From assembly GCF_014280035.1 (NCBI RefSeq), contig NZ_CP047957.1:2447361-2511360 (forward strand): a stretch of 64,000 nucleotides of DNA, written 5' to 3'. The stretch comes from Synechococcus sp. A18-25c (lineage in GTDB: Bacteria > Cyanobacteriota > Cyanobacteriia > PCC-6307 > Cyanobiaceae). Made by a program: the position numbers and the translations under genes. How positions within the stretch are numbered: position 1 is the stretch's first letter; each line of letters starts with the position of its first letter. Below are positions 53,736-63,674 of the stretch, piece by piece. Under the pieces are notes generated by a model. That model was given only the letters and a program-made list of their open reading frames with translations. It was not told the origin of the DNA and made no database searches.

Positions 53736-55238
53736 TCATAACTTTGGAGTGATATCAAGAAGAGGTACCCGTTCATTCCCCCAGCCACCACTGCTGAAAC
53801 GGAATGAATCAGTCACCTCCAACTGTTCGTTGATCCAGGCCAAGATGAGTGGGGCGAGAACCGGCGGCTCTTCGGCATCAATCGGAGCCCAGAGATTGAA
53901 GTGATCGCCACCGGAGGCCAACACGATCCGATGACCGTTCGCCATTGGCTGACCATTGCGCAGAGGAACAACCGCCTCCGGATCCGAAGGCACCACCCAG
54001 TCGCGGGTGCCACTCACCAGCAGCACCTTGGCGTGCATTGCAGGACCACTCGACTCATCAAAGAGCAATCGCAGAGGCGGGCTCACGACCACAGCGGTCC
54101 GAACCCTGGGATCGGCCAAGGATCCCTGGTCAGCTCCATCCAGCCAGCTGCACTGCAACAACCAGCTGAGGTTGCGATCGGGATCATTGGGATCCAGGCA
54201 ACGGACAGCGAGCTTTCTGCTGGTGGTTTGCAACCCACTCAACTGAAGAGCGCTTGTGGCACCCCAGGAGTGGCCAACGACCGCGACAGCATCGGTATCA
54301 AGTCTGAACTCCGACAACAGTTGACCGGCAGCGACGGCATCGATCAGCGCGGTGACATCCATCGGACGCAGTCGCAGCTCTTCTGACGATGGTGGGGGTT
54401 GTTCACCCTGAAGAAGCGCTCGCTGCTGCTCCGCATCGCTGCCGGGATGGCGGGGTAACAACACGGCGAAGCCATGGGCTGCCAAAAGATGCGCCCAGCC
54501 CTCAAAACTGGCCGGTTCATCCCAGAGACCATGGGATATGACCACCAGACGACCATTGGAGGATCGCTTAGGAGCGATCACCGTCACCTCCAGAGGCCGG
54601 ACGCGATGGGCCACAGCAACGGATCGATGATCGCGGCTCCAACCGGAATCAAGACCCGCCATCACCTCGGCAGAAACCGGTGTGGCGGCCGTGGTCTGCT
54701 GCACCAGTGCCCTGGCATCATCCTGATTGCGCCGCAGACGATTGGCGTAGAAGGCCAGCACCTCGAGATTCAACGTGATCTCCTCACCAGGCACATGGCG
54801 AAGCAAGCCCAGAAGATGAGGCTCATCGTCGCGGTAGGCCGCGGCCAGAGCATCCGCGAGCATGCGACCACTGGTATCAACGGGAATACCGGTGACTTGC
54901 ACCAGTTCAGACGCAGCGATCAAAGCCTGCTCGAACAAGGGATGACCAAGCGACTGATTGACGATGTCCCCTGTGGTTTGAGGAAGAGGTGCGGTGAGCA
55001 AAGCCTCCATCAGTCGCTGGACTGCACCACTGCCCGCACGATCAAGTTCCTGCAGATCCGGATTGGAATCAATCAACTCCTGGGCCGTATATGCCCTGGT
55101 GAGGTCGAGACTGAATTGTTCCTCAAACAGCGGCAGCGTAAACGTGAGCCGATCAGCCGCAGCGGACGGTTGAACCAGCAACAACGACCCCAAAGCAGCG
55201 GTGAGTGCAGGGATCCGAAAGCGCTGGACAAGCCTCAT
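53736..55238 (-). CDS. Secreted alpha/beta hydrolase with DUF1400 domain
   Basis: 500 residues. Signal peptide (LTAALGSLLLVQPSAAADRL), then a DUF1400 domain (around residues 29-130, with LDLTRAYTAQELIDSNPDLQ), then a hydrolase fold with nucleophile motif VVGHSWGATSALQL near residue 317. Substrate unknown. The ATG overlaps the uvrA stop as ATGA, which points to coupling with DNA repair genes by position only. It shares the DUF1400 part with the protein at 61916. Confidence 0.82.
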   Translation of the reverse strand: MRLVQRFRIPALTAALGSLLLVQPSAAADRLTFTLPLFEEQFSLDLTRAYTAQELIDSNPDLQELDRAGSGAVQRLMEALLTAPLPQTTGDIVNQSLGHPLFEQALIAASELVQVTGIPVDTSGRMLADALAAAYRDDEPHLLGLLRHVPGEEITLNLEVLAFYANRLRRNQDDARALVQQTTAATPVSAEVMAGLDSGWSRDHRSVAVAHRVRPLEVTVIAPKRSSNGRLVVISHGLWDEPASFEGWAHLLAAHGFAVLLPRHPGSDAEQQRALLQGEQPPPSSEELRLRPMDVTALIDAVAAGQLLSEFRLDTDAVAVVGHSWGATSALQLSGLQTTSRKLAVRCLDPNDPDRNLSWLLQCSWLDGADQGSLADPRVRTAVVVSPPLRLLFDESSGPAMHAKVLLVSGTRDWVVPSDPEAVVPLRNGQPMANGHRIVLASGGDHFNLWAPIDAEEPPVLAPLILAWINEQLEVTDSFRFSSGGWGNERVPLLDITPKL

Positions 55239-58213
55239 GCCGCGAGGGGGAGGTTCTCCGGTGGATGCTGCTTCAACACTTTGGCGAGGTAACGCCCTGT
55301 GTAGCTGGTTGGGTGTTGAGCAACCTCCTCTGGCGTTCCACAGGCCACGATCTGACCACCGCGATCACCTCCCTCCGGTCCCAGATCAATCAACCAATCA
55401 GAGCAGCGAATCACATCAAGATTGTGCTCAATGCAGATGATCGAATTGCCCTTGTCCACCAACCTCTGCATCACATCCATCAATTTGTGCACGTCATAGA
55501 AACTGAGACCGGTGGTGGGTTCGTCGATCAAATAGAGCGTCTTGCCGGTGGCTCGCCTTGACAACTCCGTGGCCAACTTCACCCGCTGAGCTTCGCCTCC
55601 GGACAGGGTTGGTGCCGGCTGACCGAGCTTCACGTATCCGAGGCCAACATCCACGAGGGTGCGCAAGCGATCAGCCGCCTGGGGAATCGCCGAGAACACA
55701 TCGGCCGCCTGTTCCACGGTCATCTGCAGAACATCAGCAATCGTGTAGCCCTTGTAGGTGACTTGAAGGGTCTCGCGGTTGAACCGTGCTCCCTTGCAGA
55801 CATCACACTGCACGTAGACGTCTGGCAGGAAATTCATCTCGATCACGTTCACACCCTGCCCCTTGCAGGCCTCACAGCGACCGCCTTTGACGTTGAAGCT
55901 GAACTGACCCACCTGATAGCCACGGGCCTTGGCTTCAACAGTGGCAGCAAAGACCTGACGGATCGGATCGAACGCGCCGGTGTAGGTCGCAGGGTTGGAG
56001 CGAGGCGTCCGGCCGATCGGTGATTGGTCGATCACAATCACCTTGTCGATTGACTTCAGTCCGCGCAGCTCACCCAGACCGCTAGGGAACGGAACTTTGT
56101 GGCCAAGACCGTGCTCGAGTGCGGGATGAAGCAGCTCATTCACCAGGGTGCTCTTGCCGCTGCCACTCACACCGGTGACGGACACCAACCGACCCAGTGG
56201 AAACTCCACACTCACATTTTTGAGATTGTTGCGGGAGCACTCCTGAAGCTTGAGGCTGCGCGTCCCTGCCAAACGACGCTCAGGAGGGGTGGGGATGCTG
56301 CGCTCACCACTGAGGTAGGCCCCTGTGAGGGACTCCTCCGCATTCAGAAGATCCTGCAACGATCCCTCGGCCACGATGTGGCCGCCATGCACACCGGCAC
56401 CCGGACCGATGTCCACCAGGTGGTCAGCGGCGCGAATCGTGTCTTCATCGTGTTCCACCACCACGAGGGTGTTACCCAGGTCTCGCAGCCGCTCGAGGGT
56501 GGCCAGCAAACGGTCGTTATCCCGCTGATGCAAGCCGATGCTCGGTTCGTCGAGCACATAGAGCACCCCGGTTAGACCGGCGCCGATCTGCGTGGCCAGG
56601 CGGATGCGTTGCGCTTCGCCGCCTGAAAGGGTCATCGCCGGCCGATCAAGACTCAGGTAATCCAATCCGACATCCAGGAGAAAACGCAGGCGCATGCGGA
56701 TTTCACGCAGCACGAGATCACCGATCTGCATTTGGCGATCGGTCAGCAGCGGTTGCTCGCCCTCGAATGCACCGACACCCATCAACTGCTCAATCCGTTC
56801 CAGGGTCTGGCCCACGCTCACAGCGGTGAGATCGGTAATCCGATAAGGCCCGATCCGAACGGCCAGAGCCTCAGGACGCAGACGTTTTCCAGCGCAGCTG
56901 GAACAAGGCACCAGTTCCAGATACTTCTCCAACTTTTGACGCTGGGACTCACCACTGGCGTCACGGAGCTGTCGCTCCAGAATCGGCAGGATGCCCTCAA
57001 ATGGACGGTGATAGCCCGTCTGACCCTTGCGATAACGGCTGTCTGCCTGGATCAAGATGGGATCTCGGCTGCCGTTGAGCAGCACGTCTTGCTGCTCTTC
57101 CGTCAGCTCCTGCCAAGGGGTCTTGATCTCGAAACCGAACGCCTCACCGACGGAGTAGAGCAAGGAGAAGTAATAGGAATTGTCTTTCTCGGCCCAGGGG
57201 GCCACAGCGGCGTACACCGGCAGGGAAGGATCTGGGATCACCCGCTCACGGGTGAACTTGCGCAAGTGGCCGATGCCGTGACAAGCCTCACAGGCACCGT
57301 ATGGACTGTTGAAAGAGAACAACCGAGGAGACAACTCCTCGATCACTGAGCCGTGTTCAGGACAAGCGAAGTTCTCCGAATAGAGGCGCTCTCTTTCGAG
57401 CCCTTGAGGGAGTTCCTCGTCTTTTTTGGGAACCACCTCAACGATGGCCAAACCATCGCCGCGCTTGAGCGAGGTGCGCAATGAATCTGTCAGTCGTTCC
57501 TGGATGCCCTCCCGGGCAACGAGGCGATCCACCACCACTTCAATGTTGTGATTGTGGTTCTTGTCGAGCTCGATGTTGTCAGCAAGTTCGCGCACCTCTC
57601 CGTTGATGCGAACTCTGGCGAAACCCTCAGCAGCTAAACCACTGATCAACTTGGTGTGGGTCCCTTTCTTGCCGCGCACCACCGGTGCCAGCAGCTGATA
57701 GCGAGTTCCCTCCGGCAGAGTCAGAATCTGATCGACCATCTCATCGATGGTCTGAGGGCGAATCGGCCGATCACACTTCGGGCAGTGAGGTTCGCCGGCG
57801 CGACCGAACAGCAAACGAAGGTAGTCCTGAATCTCCGTGACAGTGCCAACTGTTGATCGGGGATTGTGACTGGTGGATTTCTGATCGATCGAAATAGCCG
57901 GTGAAAGCCCTTCGATGGCATCCACATCCGGCTTGTCCACCTGTCCCAGAAACTGGCGGGCATAGGCAGAAAGACTCTCGACGTAACGGCGCTGACCCTC
58001 CGCAAAGATCGTGTCGAAAGCGAGTGAGCTCTTACCACTTCCGCTCACGCCGGTGAACACCACCAACTTATTGCGGGGGATGGTGACATCAACGTTCTTG
58101 AGGTTGTGCTGGCGGGCCCCCCGCACGCGGATCACGTCCTCATCGGATCCAGCACTCAGGCTGACCGGCTTCGCCGGCGATGAGGCCTTCGAGTTGGGAG
58201 CGGTGCGCCCCAT
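55235..58213 (-). CDS. uvrA: Excinuclease ABC subunit A
   Basis: 992 residues. Two ATP-binding halves, with Walker A loops FTGVSGSGKSSLAFDTIFAE near residue 52 and VTGVSGSGKSTLVNELLHPA near 670. Zinc-finger cysteines in PHCPKCDRPIRP, CPEHGSVIEEL and GRCEACKGQGVNVIEMNFLP. It finds bulky DNA damage with UvrB in nucleotide excision repair. It overlaps the downstream hydrolase by 4 bp. recN lies 47 bp upstream on the same strand. Confidence 0.97.
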   Translation of the reverse strand: MGRTAPNSKASSPAKPVSLSAGSDEDVIRVRGARQHNLKNVDVTIPRNKLVVFTGVSGSGKSSLAFDTIFAEGQRRYVESLSAYARQFLGQVDKPDVDAIEGLSPAISIDQKSTSHNPRSTVGTVTEIQDYLRLLFGRAGEPHCPKCDRPIRPQTIDEMVDQILTLPEGTRYQLLAPVVRGKKGTHTKLISGLAAEGFARVRINGEVRELADNIELDKNHNHNIEVVVDRLVAREGIQERLTDSLRTSLKRGDGLAIVEVVPKKDEELPQGLERERLYSENFACPEHGSVIEELSPRLFSFNSPYGACEACHGIGHLRKFTRERVIPDPSLPVYAAVAPWAEKDNSYYFSLLYSVGEAFGFEIKTPWQELTEEQQDVLLNGSRDPILIQADSRYRKGQTGYHRPFEGILPILERQLRDASGESQRQKLEKYLELVPCSSCAGKRLRPEALAVRIGPYRITDLTAVSVGQTLERIEQLMGVGAFEGEQPLLTDRQMQIGDLVLREIRMRLRFLLDVGLDYLSLDRPAMTLSGGEAQRIRLATQIGAGLTGVLYVLDEPSIGLHQRDNDRLLATLERLRDLGNTLVVVEHDEDTIRAADHLVDIGPGAGVHGGHIVAEGSLQDLLNAEESLTGAYLSGERSIPTPPERRLAGTRSLKLQECSRNNLKNVSVEFPLGRLVSVTGVSGSGKSTLVNELLHPALEHGLGHKVPFPSGLGELRGLKSIDKVIVIDQSPIGRTPRSNPATYTGAFDPIRQVFAATVEAKARGYQVGQFSFNVKGGRCEACKGQGVNVIEMNFLPDVYVQCDVCKGARFNRETLQVTYKGYTIADVLQMTVEQAADVFSAIPQAADRLRTLVDVGLGYVKLGQPAPTLSGGEAQRVKLATELSRRATGKTLYLIDEPTTGLSFYDVHKLMDVMQRLVDKGNSIICIEHNLDVIRCSDWLIDLGPEGGDRGGQIVACGTPEEVAQHPTSYTGRYLAKVLKQHPPENLPLAA

Positions 58214-58260
58214 ACGGCTGGATCTCGGGAACTGAGGATTCTACGAAGATCGGAGGGTGG

Positions 58261-59949
58261 TCAGGCAGCCTTCTGATCCAGCAGGCTGGCCGCATAGGCC
58301 TTGGCCTCCTGAAGATCGCCACCCGCTAGTTCCGCCAATTCCTGTTGACGCGCCTGAGTGTCCTGCAGTTGGGACACCTGAGAGCAAGTCACACCATCGC
58401 TGATGGCTTTGCTGACGCGGAAATGATGATCCGCCGCGGCCGCCACCAGCGGTTGATGGGTCACGCAAAACACCTGACGGTGACGCGACAACCTGCGCAG
58501 GAGATCCGCCATGGCACCACTGACGCGTCCACTCACGCCAGTGTCGATCTCATCAAAAAGGAGTGTGCTGGATCCGTCCACATCCGCCAGACAGGTCTTC
58601 AGCGCCAGCAGAAAACGGGACATCTCCCCGCCTGAAGCGACATCAGCGAGCGGCGCCAGCGGCTGTCCGGGATTGGCGGAAAACAGAAACTGCACAGCAT
58701 CGGCCCCGCTCTCGCTCGGATCGGCGGGCTCCACAGCCACTTCAAAACGAACATTGGCCAAACCCATCGGCCGGAGATGCCCCATGAGCTGCTCCTGCAA
58801 CCGCGCGGCCACAGCAAGCCGCCGGACGCGAAGCGCAGCATTGCCTCGATCACGAACAGCACAGGCGGCGCGCTCTTGGTCACGCAATCGCTCCAAAAGC
58901 CCATCAGCACCTCCAGACTGTTGCCGATCACGCAGCTCGTCGCGTTGCTGGATCAAGGTCTCCAGTTCCTGTCCATGACGTCGTTCAAGACGCTTGAGTT
59001 GAGCCAACCTGTCTTGAAGGAAGGCCAGGCGTTCGGGATCACTCTCCAGGGATGCGCCATACGCCTCGAGGCCACGAATCAGATCCTGCACACCGGCCTC
59101 TAGATCAAGACATTGCTCCTTCAGGGATTGAAGCGAGGCATCCAGTGCCTGCATCTGCTGCAGTTCATGGGTGCATGCCACCAGATGATCCAACGCAGAC
59201 GGTGCCTGCTCTGCCCCGTCCTGCAGACGCCCGATTAGCAGAGCGAGACCCTCCTGGAGACGCACACCGTGCACCAACCGATCCTGCTCAGCCTCCAGCT
59301 GGGCGATCTCAGCAGGGTCATCGAGTTCGGCACTCTCCAGTTCCACCAGCAAGGCATCCAGCTCCTCCCGCTGCTGATCCAACTGCAGACGATCCCTCTC
59401 CGCCTGCTCCAACGCAGACCTGCAGTGCAGCCAGTCCTGCCAGTGACGGCGCACCTCAGACAACTCCTGTTCCAGGGGAGCTCCACCAAGATGATCCAGC
59501 CAGCGTTTCTGCTGACCAGGACGAGCCAGTTGCTGGGTCTGCCCTTGCACGGTGAGATCAATCAGCAGAGGGCGGAGAGCCAGCAGCTGCTGACGATTCA
59601 CCATCACCCCATTCAACCTGGAACGACTGGTCAGCCGATCCTCCTGACGTCGCCATTCACGGCTGACCACGAGCTCCTCCTCTCCCTCAGCCAGCTGCTG
59701 TTCCTCCAGCCAGCGCAGGGCGGCCCTGCCAGGACGAAACGTCGCTTCAATCACTGCTCGCTCACAGCCGGAACGCAACAACCGCACAGCCGCACTGGCC
59801 TGAACACCTCCCAGGGCCGCATCCAAGGCGTCAAGAAGAATCGATTTGCCCGCTCCCGTTTCACCGGTCAGCACAGAAAAACCTCGGTCAAACGCCAGCT
59901 CCAGGCTGTCGATCAGGGCAATGTTTTCAAGTCGCAAACCGGTGAGCAC
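58261..59949 (-). CDS. recN: DNA repair ATPase RecN
   Basis: 562 residues from the GTG at 59949, which begins LTGLRLENIALIDSLELAFD as usual for RecN; the ATG at 60018 would add 23 unusual residues and leave only 8 bp to the divergent gene. SMC-like: Walker A VLTGETGAGKSILLDALDAA near residue 29, a central coiled coil rich in Gln, Glu and Leu, and a signature DVASGGEMSRFLLALK near 445 with the Walker B TLLFDEIDTGVSG after it. It helps repair double-strand breaks. It probably shares a transcript with uvrA. Confidence 0.92.
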   Translation of the reverse strand: MLTGLRLENIALIDSLELAFDRGFSVLTGETGAGKSILLDALDAALGGVQASAAVRLLRSGCERAVIEATFRPGRAALRWLEEQQLAEGEEELVVSREWRRQEDRLTSRSRLNGVMVNRQQLLALRPLLIDLTVQGQTQQLARPGQQKRWLDHLGGAPLEQELSEVRRHWQDWLHCRSALEQAERDRLQLDQQREELDALLVELESAELDDPAEIAQLEAEQDRLVHGVRLQEGLALLIGRLQDGAEQAPSALDHLVACTHELQQMQALDASLQSLKEQCLDLEAGVQDLIRGLEAYGASLESDPERLAFLQDRLAQLKRLERRHGQELETLIQQRDELRDRQQSGGADGLLERLRDQERAACAVRDRGNAALRVRRLAVAARLQEQLMGHLRPMGLANVRFEVAVEPADPSESGADAVQFLFSANPGQPLAPLADVASGGEMSRFLLALKTCLADVDGSSTLLFDEIDTGVSGRVSGAMADLLRRLSRHRQVFCVTHQPLVAAAADHHFRVSKAISDGVTCSQVSQLQDTQARQQELAELAGGDLQEAKAYAASLLDQKAA

Positions 59950-60026
59950 AGCAGAACCCGGTGGTGATGCCGACCGTAGCGGCGGCTCAGCTCGTTTAGA
60001 AGGGGGGAGATAAGGCATTCAGGCCT

Positions 60027-61892
60027 GTGGCCCCACAAGAACTCGGAGATTTCATCGAAGCCGCCGGTCTGCTCACGTATGACCCGGCCGAAATCACGCG
60101 CATCTACGCAGGACACCCCCAGCGACTGCTGCGGCGCCTCTGGCAAACCCTGGTACCGATTGGCCTGCTGCTGATCGGCATTGGCTTCGACTGGTTTTTT
60201 GGGCTGCTGAAGGATCAGCAGCGCGCCAGAAGCCGAGCGCGCGAATGCGCCGAGTTGCTGGTGGATCTTGGTCCCGCCTTCATCAAAGCTGGACAGGCTC
60301 TGTCGACCCGACCCGACATCGTTCCGCCCGTTCTGCTGGAGGAACTGGCGCAACTGCAGGATCAACTCCCTGGATTCGACAGTGATCTGGCCATGGCCTG
60401 CATCGAGGAAGACCTCGGTGGTCCCGTCGACAGCATCTATGCCGAACTGGAGCGTGAGCCGATCTCAGCGGCCTCGCTCGGACAAGTCCACAAAGGGGTT
60501 TTGAAGGATGGCCAACGCGTGGCCGTGAAAGTTCAACGCCCGGGACTGCGTGAACAGATCACTCTGGATCTGTACATCGTGCGCAATATCGCTGCCTGGC
60601 TCAACAGCAACATCGGTCTGATCCGCAGTGATCTGGTTGCCCTGATCGATGAATTGGGTCGGCGGGTGTTCGAGGAGATGGACTACCTCAACGAAGCGGG
60701 CAACGCGGAAAAATTTTGTGAGCTCCACCGACACAACCCCCGCATCGCGGTTCCCCGGATTTACCGAGAAGCCACGAGCCGAAGGGTGCTGACGATGGAA
60801 TGGATCGACGGCGTCAAACTCACCAATCTCGAAGCAGTGCGCGAGCTCGGGATCGATCCCGACGACATGGTGGAAGTGGGTGTGAACTGCAGCCTGCAGC
60901 AACTTCTTGAGCATGGCTTTTTCCATGCTGATCCCCACCCTGGCAATCTCCTAGCCCTGTCCGACGGGCGACTTTGTTATCTCGATTTCGGGATGATGAG
61001 TGAGGTGACGCGAGAATCCCGCACTGGCTTGATTCAGGCCGTTGTTCACCTGGTGAACCGCAACTTCGGCAAACTCTCCAAGGATTTCGTCAGCCTCGGC
61101 TTCCTCGCTGAAGACGTAAACCTCGAACCGATTGTTCCGGCCTTCGAGACTGTGTTCAGTCAGGCACTGGAAGCGGGCGTCAGCCGGATGGACTTCAAAG
61201 CAGTGACCGACGACCTCTCCGGGGTCATGTACAAGTTCCCATTCCGAGTTCCCCCGTACTACGCCCTGATCATCCGATCGCTGGTAACGCTGGAAGGCAT
61301 CGCATTAAGCGTGGATCCCGACTTCAAAATCCTCGGAGCGGCTTACCCCTATTTCGCGCGCCGCCTGATGGAAGATCCAGATCCTCAACTGAGGCAAAGC
61401 CTCAAGGAGATGCTGTTCGACGGCGACATTTTCCGCTGGACACGCCTAGAAAATCTGATGGCCAGTGCAGCCAGCCAGGACCAATTGGATCTAGAGATCC
61501 TGCTGGATCAAGTTCTTGATTTCCTGTTGTCAGCCAATGGAGGGATGTTGCGACATCAGCTTGTGGAAGCTGCAGCCGACCAGCTCGATTCGCTGGGATG
61601 GATGACCCTTCAACGCCTGGGCCGTCGCCTGCCACGGCCCCTACAACCGCCCTTGCTGATGCAGGCGAACTCGGAGTTCAATCAGAACGTTTACCTCGAC
61701 CTTGAGCCGATACGGCAACTCGTGCATGTGCTGCAGCAACTTCCTGGCTTCACCCCTGATCTGCTGTTCAGCCGCTTGCCAAGACTGATGCGAGAACCTG
61801 ATGCAAGACGCATGGGCGTCGAGCTCGCTCAGGGATTGGCCGAACGCGGAGTTGTCCGGTTGGTTAGAGCGGCAGCAGGAGTCTCCCCCTAG
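60027..61892 (+). CDS. ABC1/UbiB-family atypical protein kinase
   Basis: 621 residues from a GTG. The UbiB-specific block FIKAGQALSTRPDIVPPVLL is near residue 88. The kinase-like core has VAVKVQRPG near 168, HADPHPGNLLALSDGRL near 308 and YLDFGMM near 328. The Ala-rich loop typical of the family replaces the normal P-loop. In cyanobacteria and plastids ABC1 proteins affect prenylquinone metabolism and photoprotection; the target of this one is unknown. Divergent from recN. Confidence 0.9.
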   Translation: MAPQELGDFIEAAGLLTYDPAEITRIYAGHPQRLLRRLWQTLVPIGLLLIGIGFDWFFGLLKDQQRARSRARECAELLVDLGPAFIKAGQALSTRPDIVPPVLLEELAQLQDQLPGFDSDLAMACIEEDLGGPVDSIYAELEREPISAASLGQVHKGVLKDGQRVAVKVQRPGLREQITLDLYIVRNIAAWLNSNIGLIRSDLVALIDELGRRVFEEMDYLNEAGNAEKFCELHRHNPRIAVPRIYREATSRRVLTMEWIDGVKLTNLEAVRELGIDPDDMVEVGVNCSLQQLLEHGFFHADPHPGNLLALSDGRLCYLDFGMMSEVTRESRTGLIQAVVHLVNRNFGKLSKDFVSLGFLAEDVNLEPIVPAFETVFSQALEAGVSRMDFKAVTDDLSGVMYKFPFRVPPYYALIIRSLVTLEGIALSVDPDFKILGAAYPYFARRLMEDPDPQLRQSLKEMLFDGDIFRWTRLENLMASAASQDQLDLEILLDQVLDFLLSANGGMLRHQLVEAAADQLDSLGWMTLQRLGRRLPRPLQPPLLMQANSEFNQNVYLDLEPIRQLVHVLQQLPGFTPDLLFSRLPRLMREPDARRMGVELAQGLAERGVVRLVRAAAGVSP

Positions 61893-61915
61893 ATTCCGAG
61901 CGCTTCGATCTGGCC

Positions 61916-62500
61916 ATGTCTGCACGATCACGCCTTCGGCGGCAAGCCCTTGCAACAGGTTCAGCACTCGCCATTAGTGTTCTGAGCTGCTTCCAACCTG
62001 CCCATGCCGCCAAGGATGTGGCCCTCGTCAGTGGTGCATTCATCCGTTCGCTCAGCGTGGCCGATTTGTCCTACCTGGCTGAAACTGGAGAAGCCCGAGG
62101 ACTCCTTGCCAATCTTCTGAAATTGAACCGGCAGGATCCAGCAGAAGTCGCAAACCTTCTGAATCAGGAGATCGACTTACCACTGGTGTTGACCAGCCGA
62201 CTGATGTCAACACGGATCGGCGATGTGATCCTGACACGCGTTGCCAGAATCATTTACCCCCTGAAAGTGCCGGCCCCGTCAGTAAGCGTGCCGGCCATCC
62301 GCGCCGGAGTGATTAACGGCATGCAGATCGGAGAGGGAGGCCTAACCGCCATCAAATTTCTCGAGGCCTACCCTGCCGAGGTGATGGAGATCAACATTCC
62401 AGCGCTGATGGCTGTAATCGAAAAAGCTGAATCCATTGCCGGATTGGTGCAGTTCTTCTCTGACTCTCCGCTGGATGGTCTTAAGGACGGCGGCAACTAA
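61916..62500 (+). CDS. DUF1400 secreted protein
   Basis: 194 residues. N-terminal signal region (ALAISVLSCFQPAHAAKDV), then a DUF1400 domain over the rest: LVSGAFIRSLSVADLSYLAE, DLPLVLTSRLMSTRIGDVIL and FLEAYPAEVMEINIPALMAV. It contains no alpha/beta hydrolase part, in contrast to the related protein at 53736, so it is probably not an enzyme on its own. It lies 23 bp after the ABC1 kinase gene. Confidence 0.82.
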   Translation: MSARSRLRRQALATGSALAISVLSCFQPAHAAKDVALVSGAFIRSLSVADLSYLAETGEARGLLANLLKLNRQDPAEVANLLNQEIDLPLVLTSRLMSTRIGDVILTRVARIIYPLKVPAPSVSVPAIRAGVINGMQIGEGGLTAIKFLEAYPAEVMEINIPALMAVIEKAESIAGLVQFFSDSPLDGLKDGGN

Positions 62501-62567
62501 AGGACGGCAGCTGGACCAGGGAGCAGGGCCTGCAACATAGATTCCTGAAGAAGATTGCCCGCCGCAG

Positions 62568-63674
62568 GTGTCACTGCTCAACAGCCTCCGTCGCCGTTTC
62601 TCCCCGGCTCCTGTCATGCAGGACTGGCCAGGGCTGATTGAGGCCTACCGATCCTGGTTGCCTGTGAGTGACTCCACGCCTGTGGTGACCTTGCGCGAAG
62701 GCGCAACTCCGTTGATCCCGGTCCCTTCCATTGCCGAGCGGATCGGCAATGGCGTGAAGGTCTACGTGAAGTACGACGGACTGAATCCCACGGGTTCTTT
62801 TAAAGATCGGGGCATGACAATGGCCATCAGCAAGGCCAAGGAGGCCGGCTGTGAAGCGGTGATCTGTGCCAGCACGGGCAATACATCCGCAGCAGCGGCC
62901 GCCTACGCCCGCCGTGCCAGCATGCGTGCCTTCGTGCTGATTCCGGATGGCTATGTCGCCCAAGGCAAGCTGGCGCAGGCACTGGTCTACGGCGCTGAAG
63001 TGCTGGCGATTCGCGGAAACTTCGACCGTGCACTGGACATCGTGCGTGAAGTCTCCGACCAATACCCGGTCACCCTTGTGAATTCGGTGAATCCCTACCG
63101 ATTGCAGGGACAAAAAACAGCAGCCTTTGAGTTGATCGATGCCCTCGGTGACGCTCCGGACTGGTTGTGCATCCCGATGGGCAACGCCGGAAACATCACG
63201 GCTTACTGGATGGGTTTCCAGGAGTATCACCAAGCCGGTCGAAGCCGCACCCTGCCTCGAATGATGGGTTTTCAGGCCAGTGGGTCAGCCCCCTTGGTGA
63301 ACGAAACCACCGTCGCAGATCCTGAAACCATCGCCACAGCCATTCGCATCGGCAATCCCGTCAATCGCGAGAAAGCGATCGCCGCTCGAGCCGCCAGCAA
63401 TGGCGCTTTCCTAGATGTGACCGATGACGAAATCATCGAGGCCTACAAATTGCTCGGTGGGCAGGAAGGCGTGTTCTGTGAACCGGCCAGCGCCGCTTCC
63501 GTAGCCGGTCTTCTGAAGCGCAAAGAAGAGGTTCCAGCCGGAGCGACGGTGGTCTGTGTACTGACTGGTAATGGACTGAAAGATCCTGACTGCGCGATCA
63601 ACAACAACGATGCGGCCTTCCATACGGATCTCACCCCAGACCTGAGCACCGTGGCCAAGGTGATGGGTTTCTGA
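62568..63674 (+). CDS. thrC: Threonine synthase
   Basis: 368 residues from a GTG; the ATG at 62616 ([15 protein letters not shown]) is an alternative. A PLP enzyme that makes threonine from O-phosphohomoserine. The PLP lysine is in [20 protein letters not shown] near residue 80, and [17 protein letters not shown] near 103 binds the cofactor phosphate. [16 protein letters not shown] is near 201. A terminator follows at 63735. Confidence 0.95.
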   Translation: MSLLNSLRRRFSPAPVMQDWPGLIEAYRSWLPVSDSTPVVTLREGATPLIPVPSIAERIGNGVKVYVKYDGLNPTGSFKDRGMTMAISKAKEAGCEAVICASTGNTSAAAAAYARRASMRAFVLIPDGYVAQGKLAQALVYGAEVLAIRGNFDRALDIVREVSDQYPVTLVNSVNPYRLQGQKTAAFELIDALGDAPDWLCIPMGNAGNITAYWMGFQEYHQAGRSRTLPRMMGFQASGSAPLVNETTVADPETIATAIRIGNPVNREKAIAARAASNGAFLDVTDDEIIEAYKLLGGQEGVFCEPASAASVAGLLKRKEEVPAGATVVCVLTGNGLKDPDCAINNNDAAFHTDLTPDLSTVAKVMGF

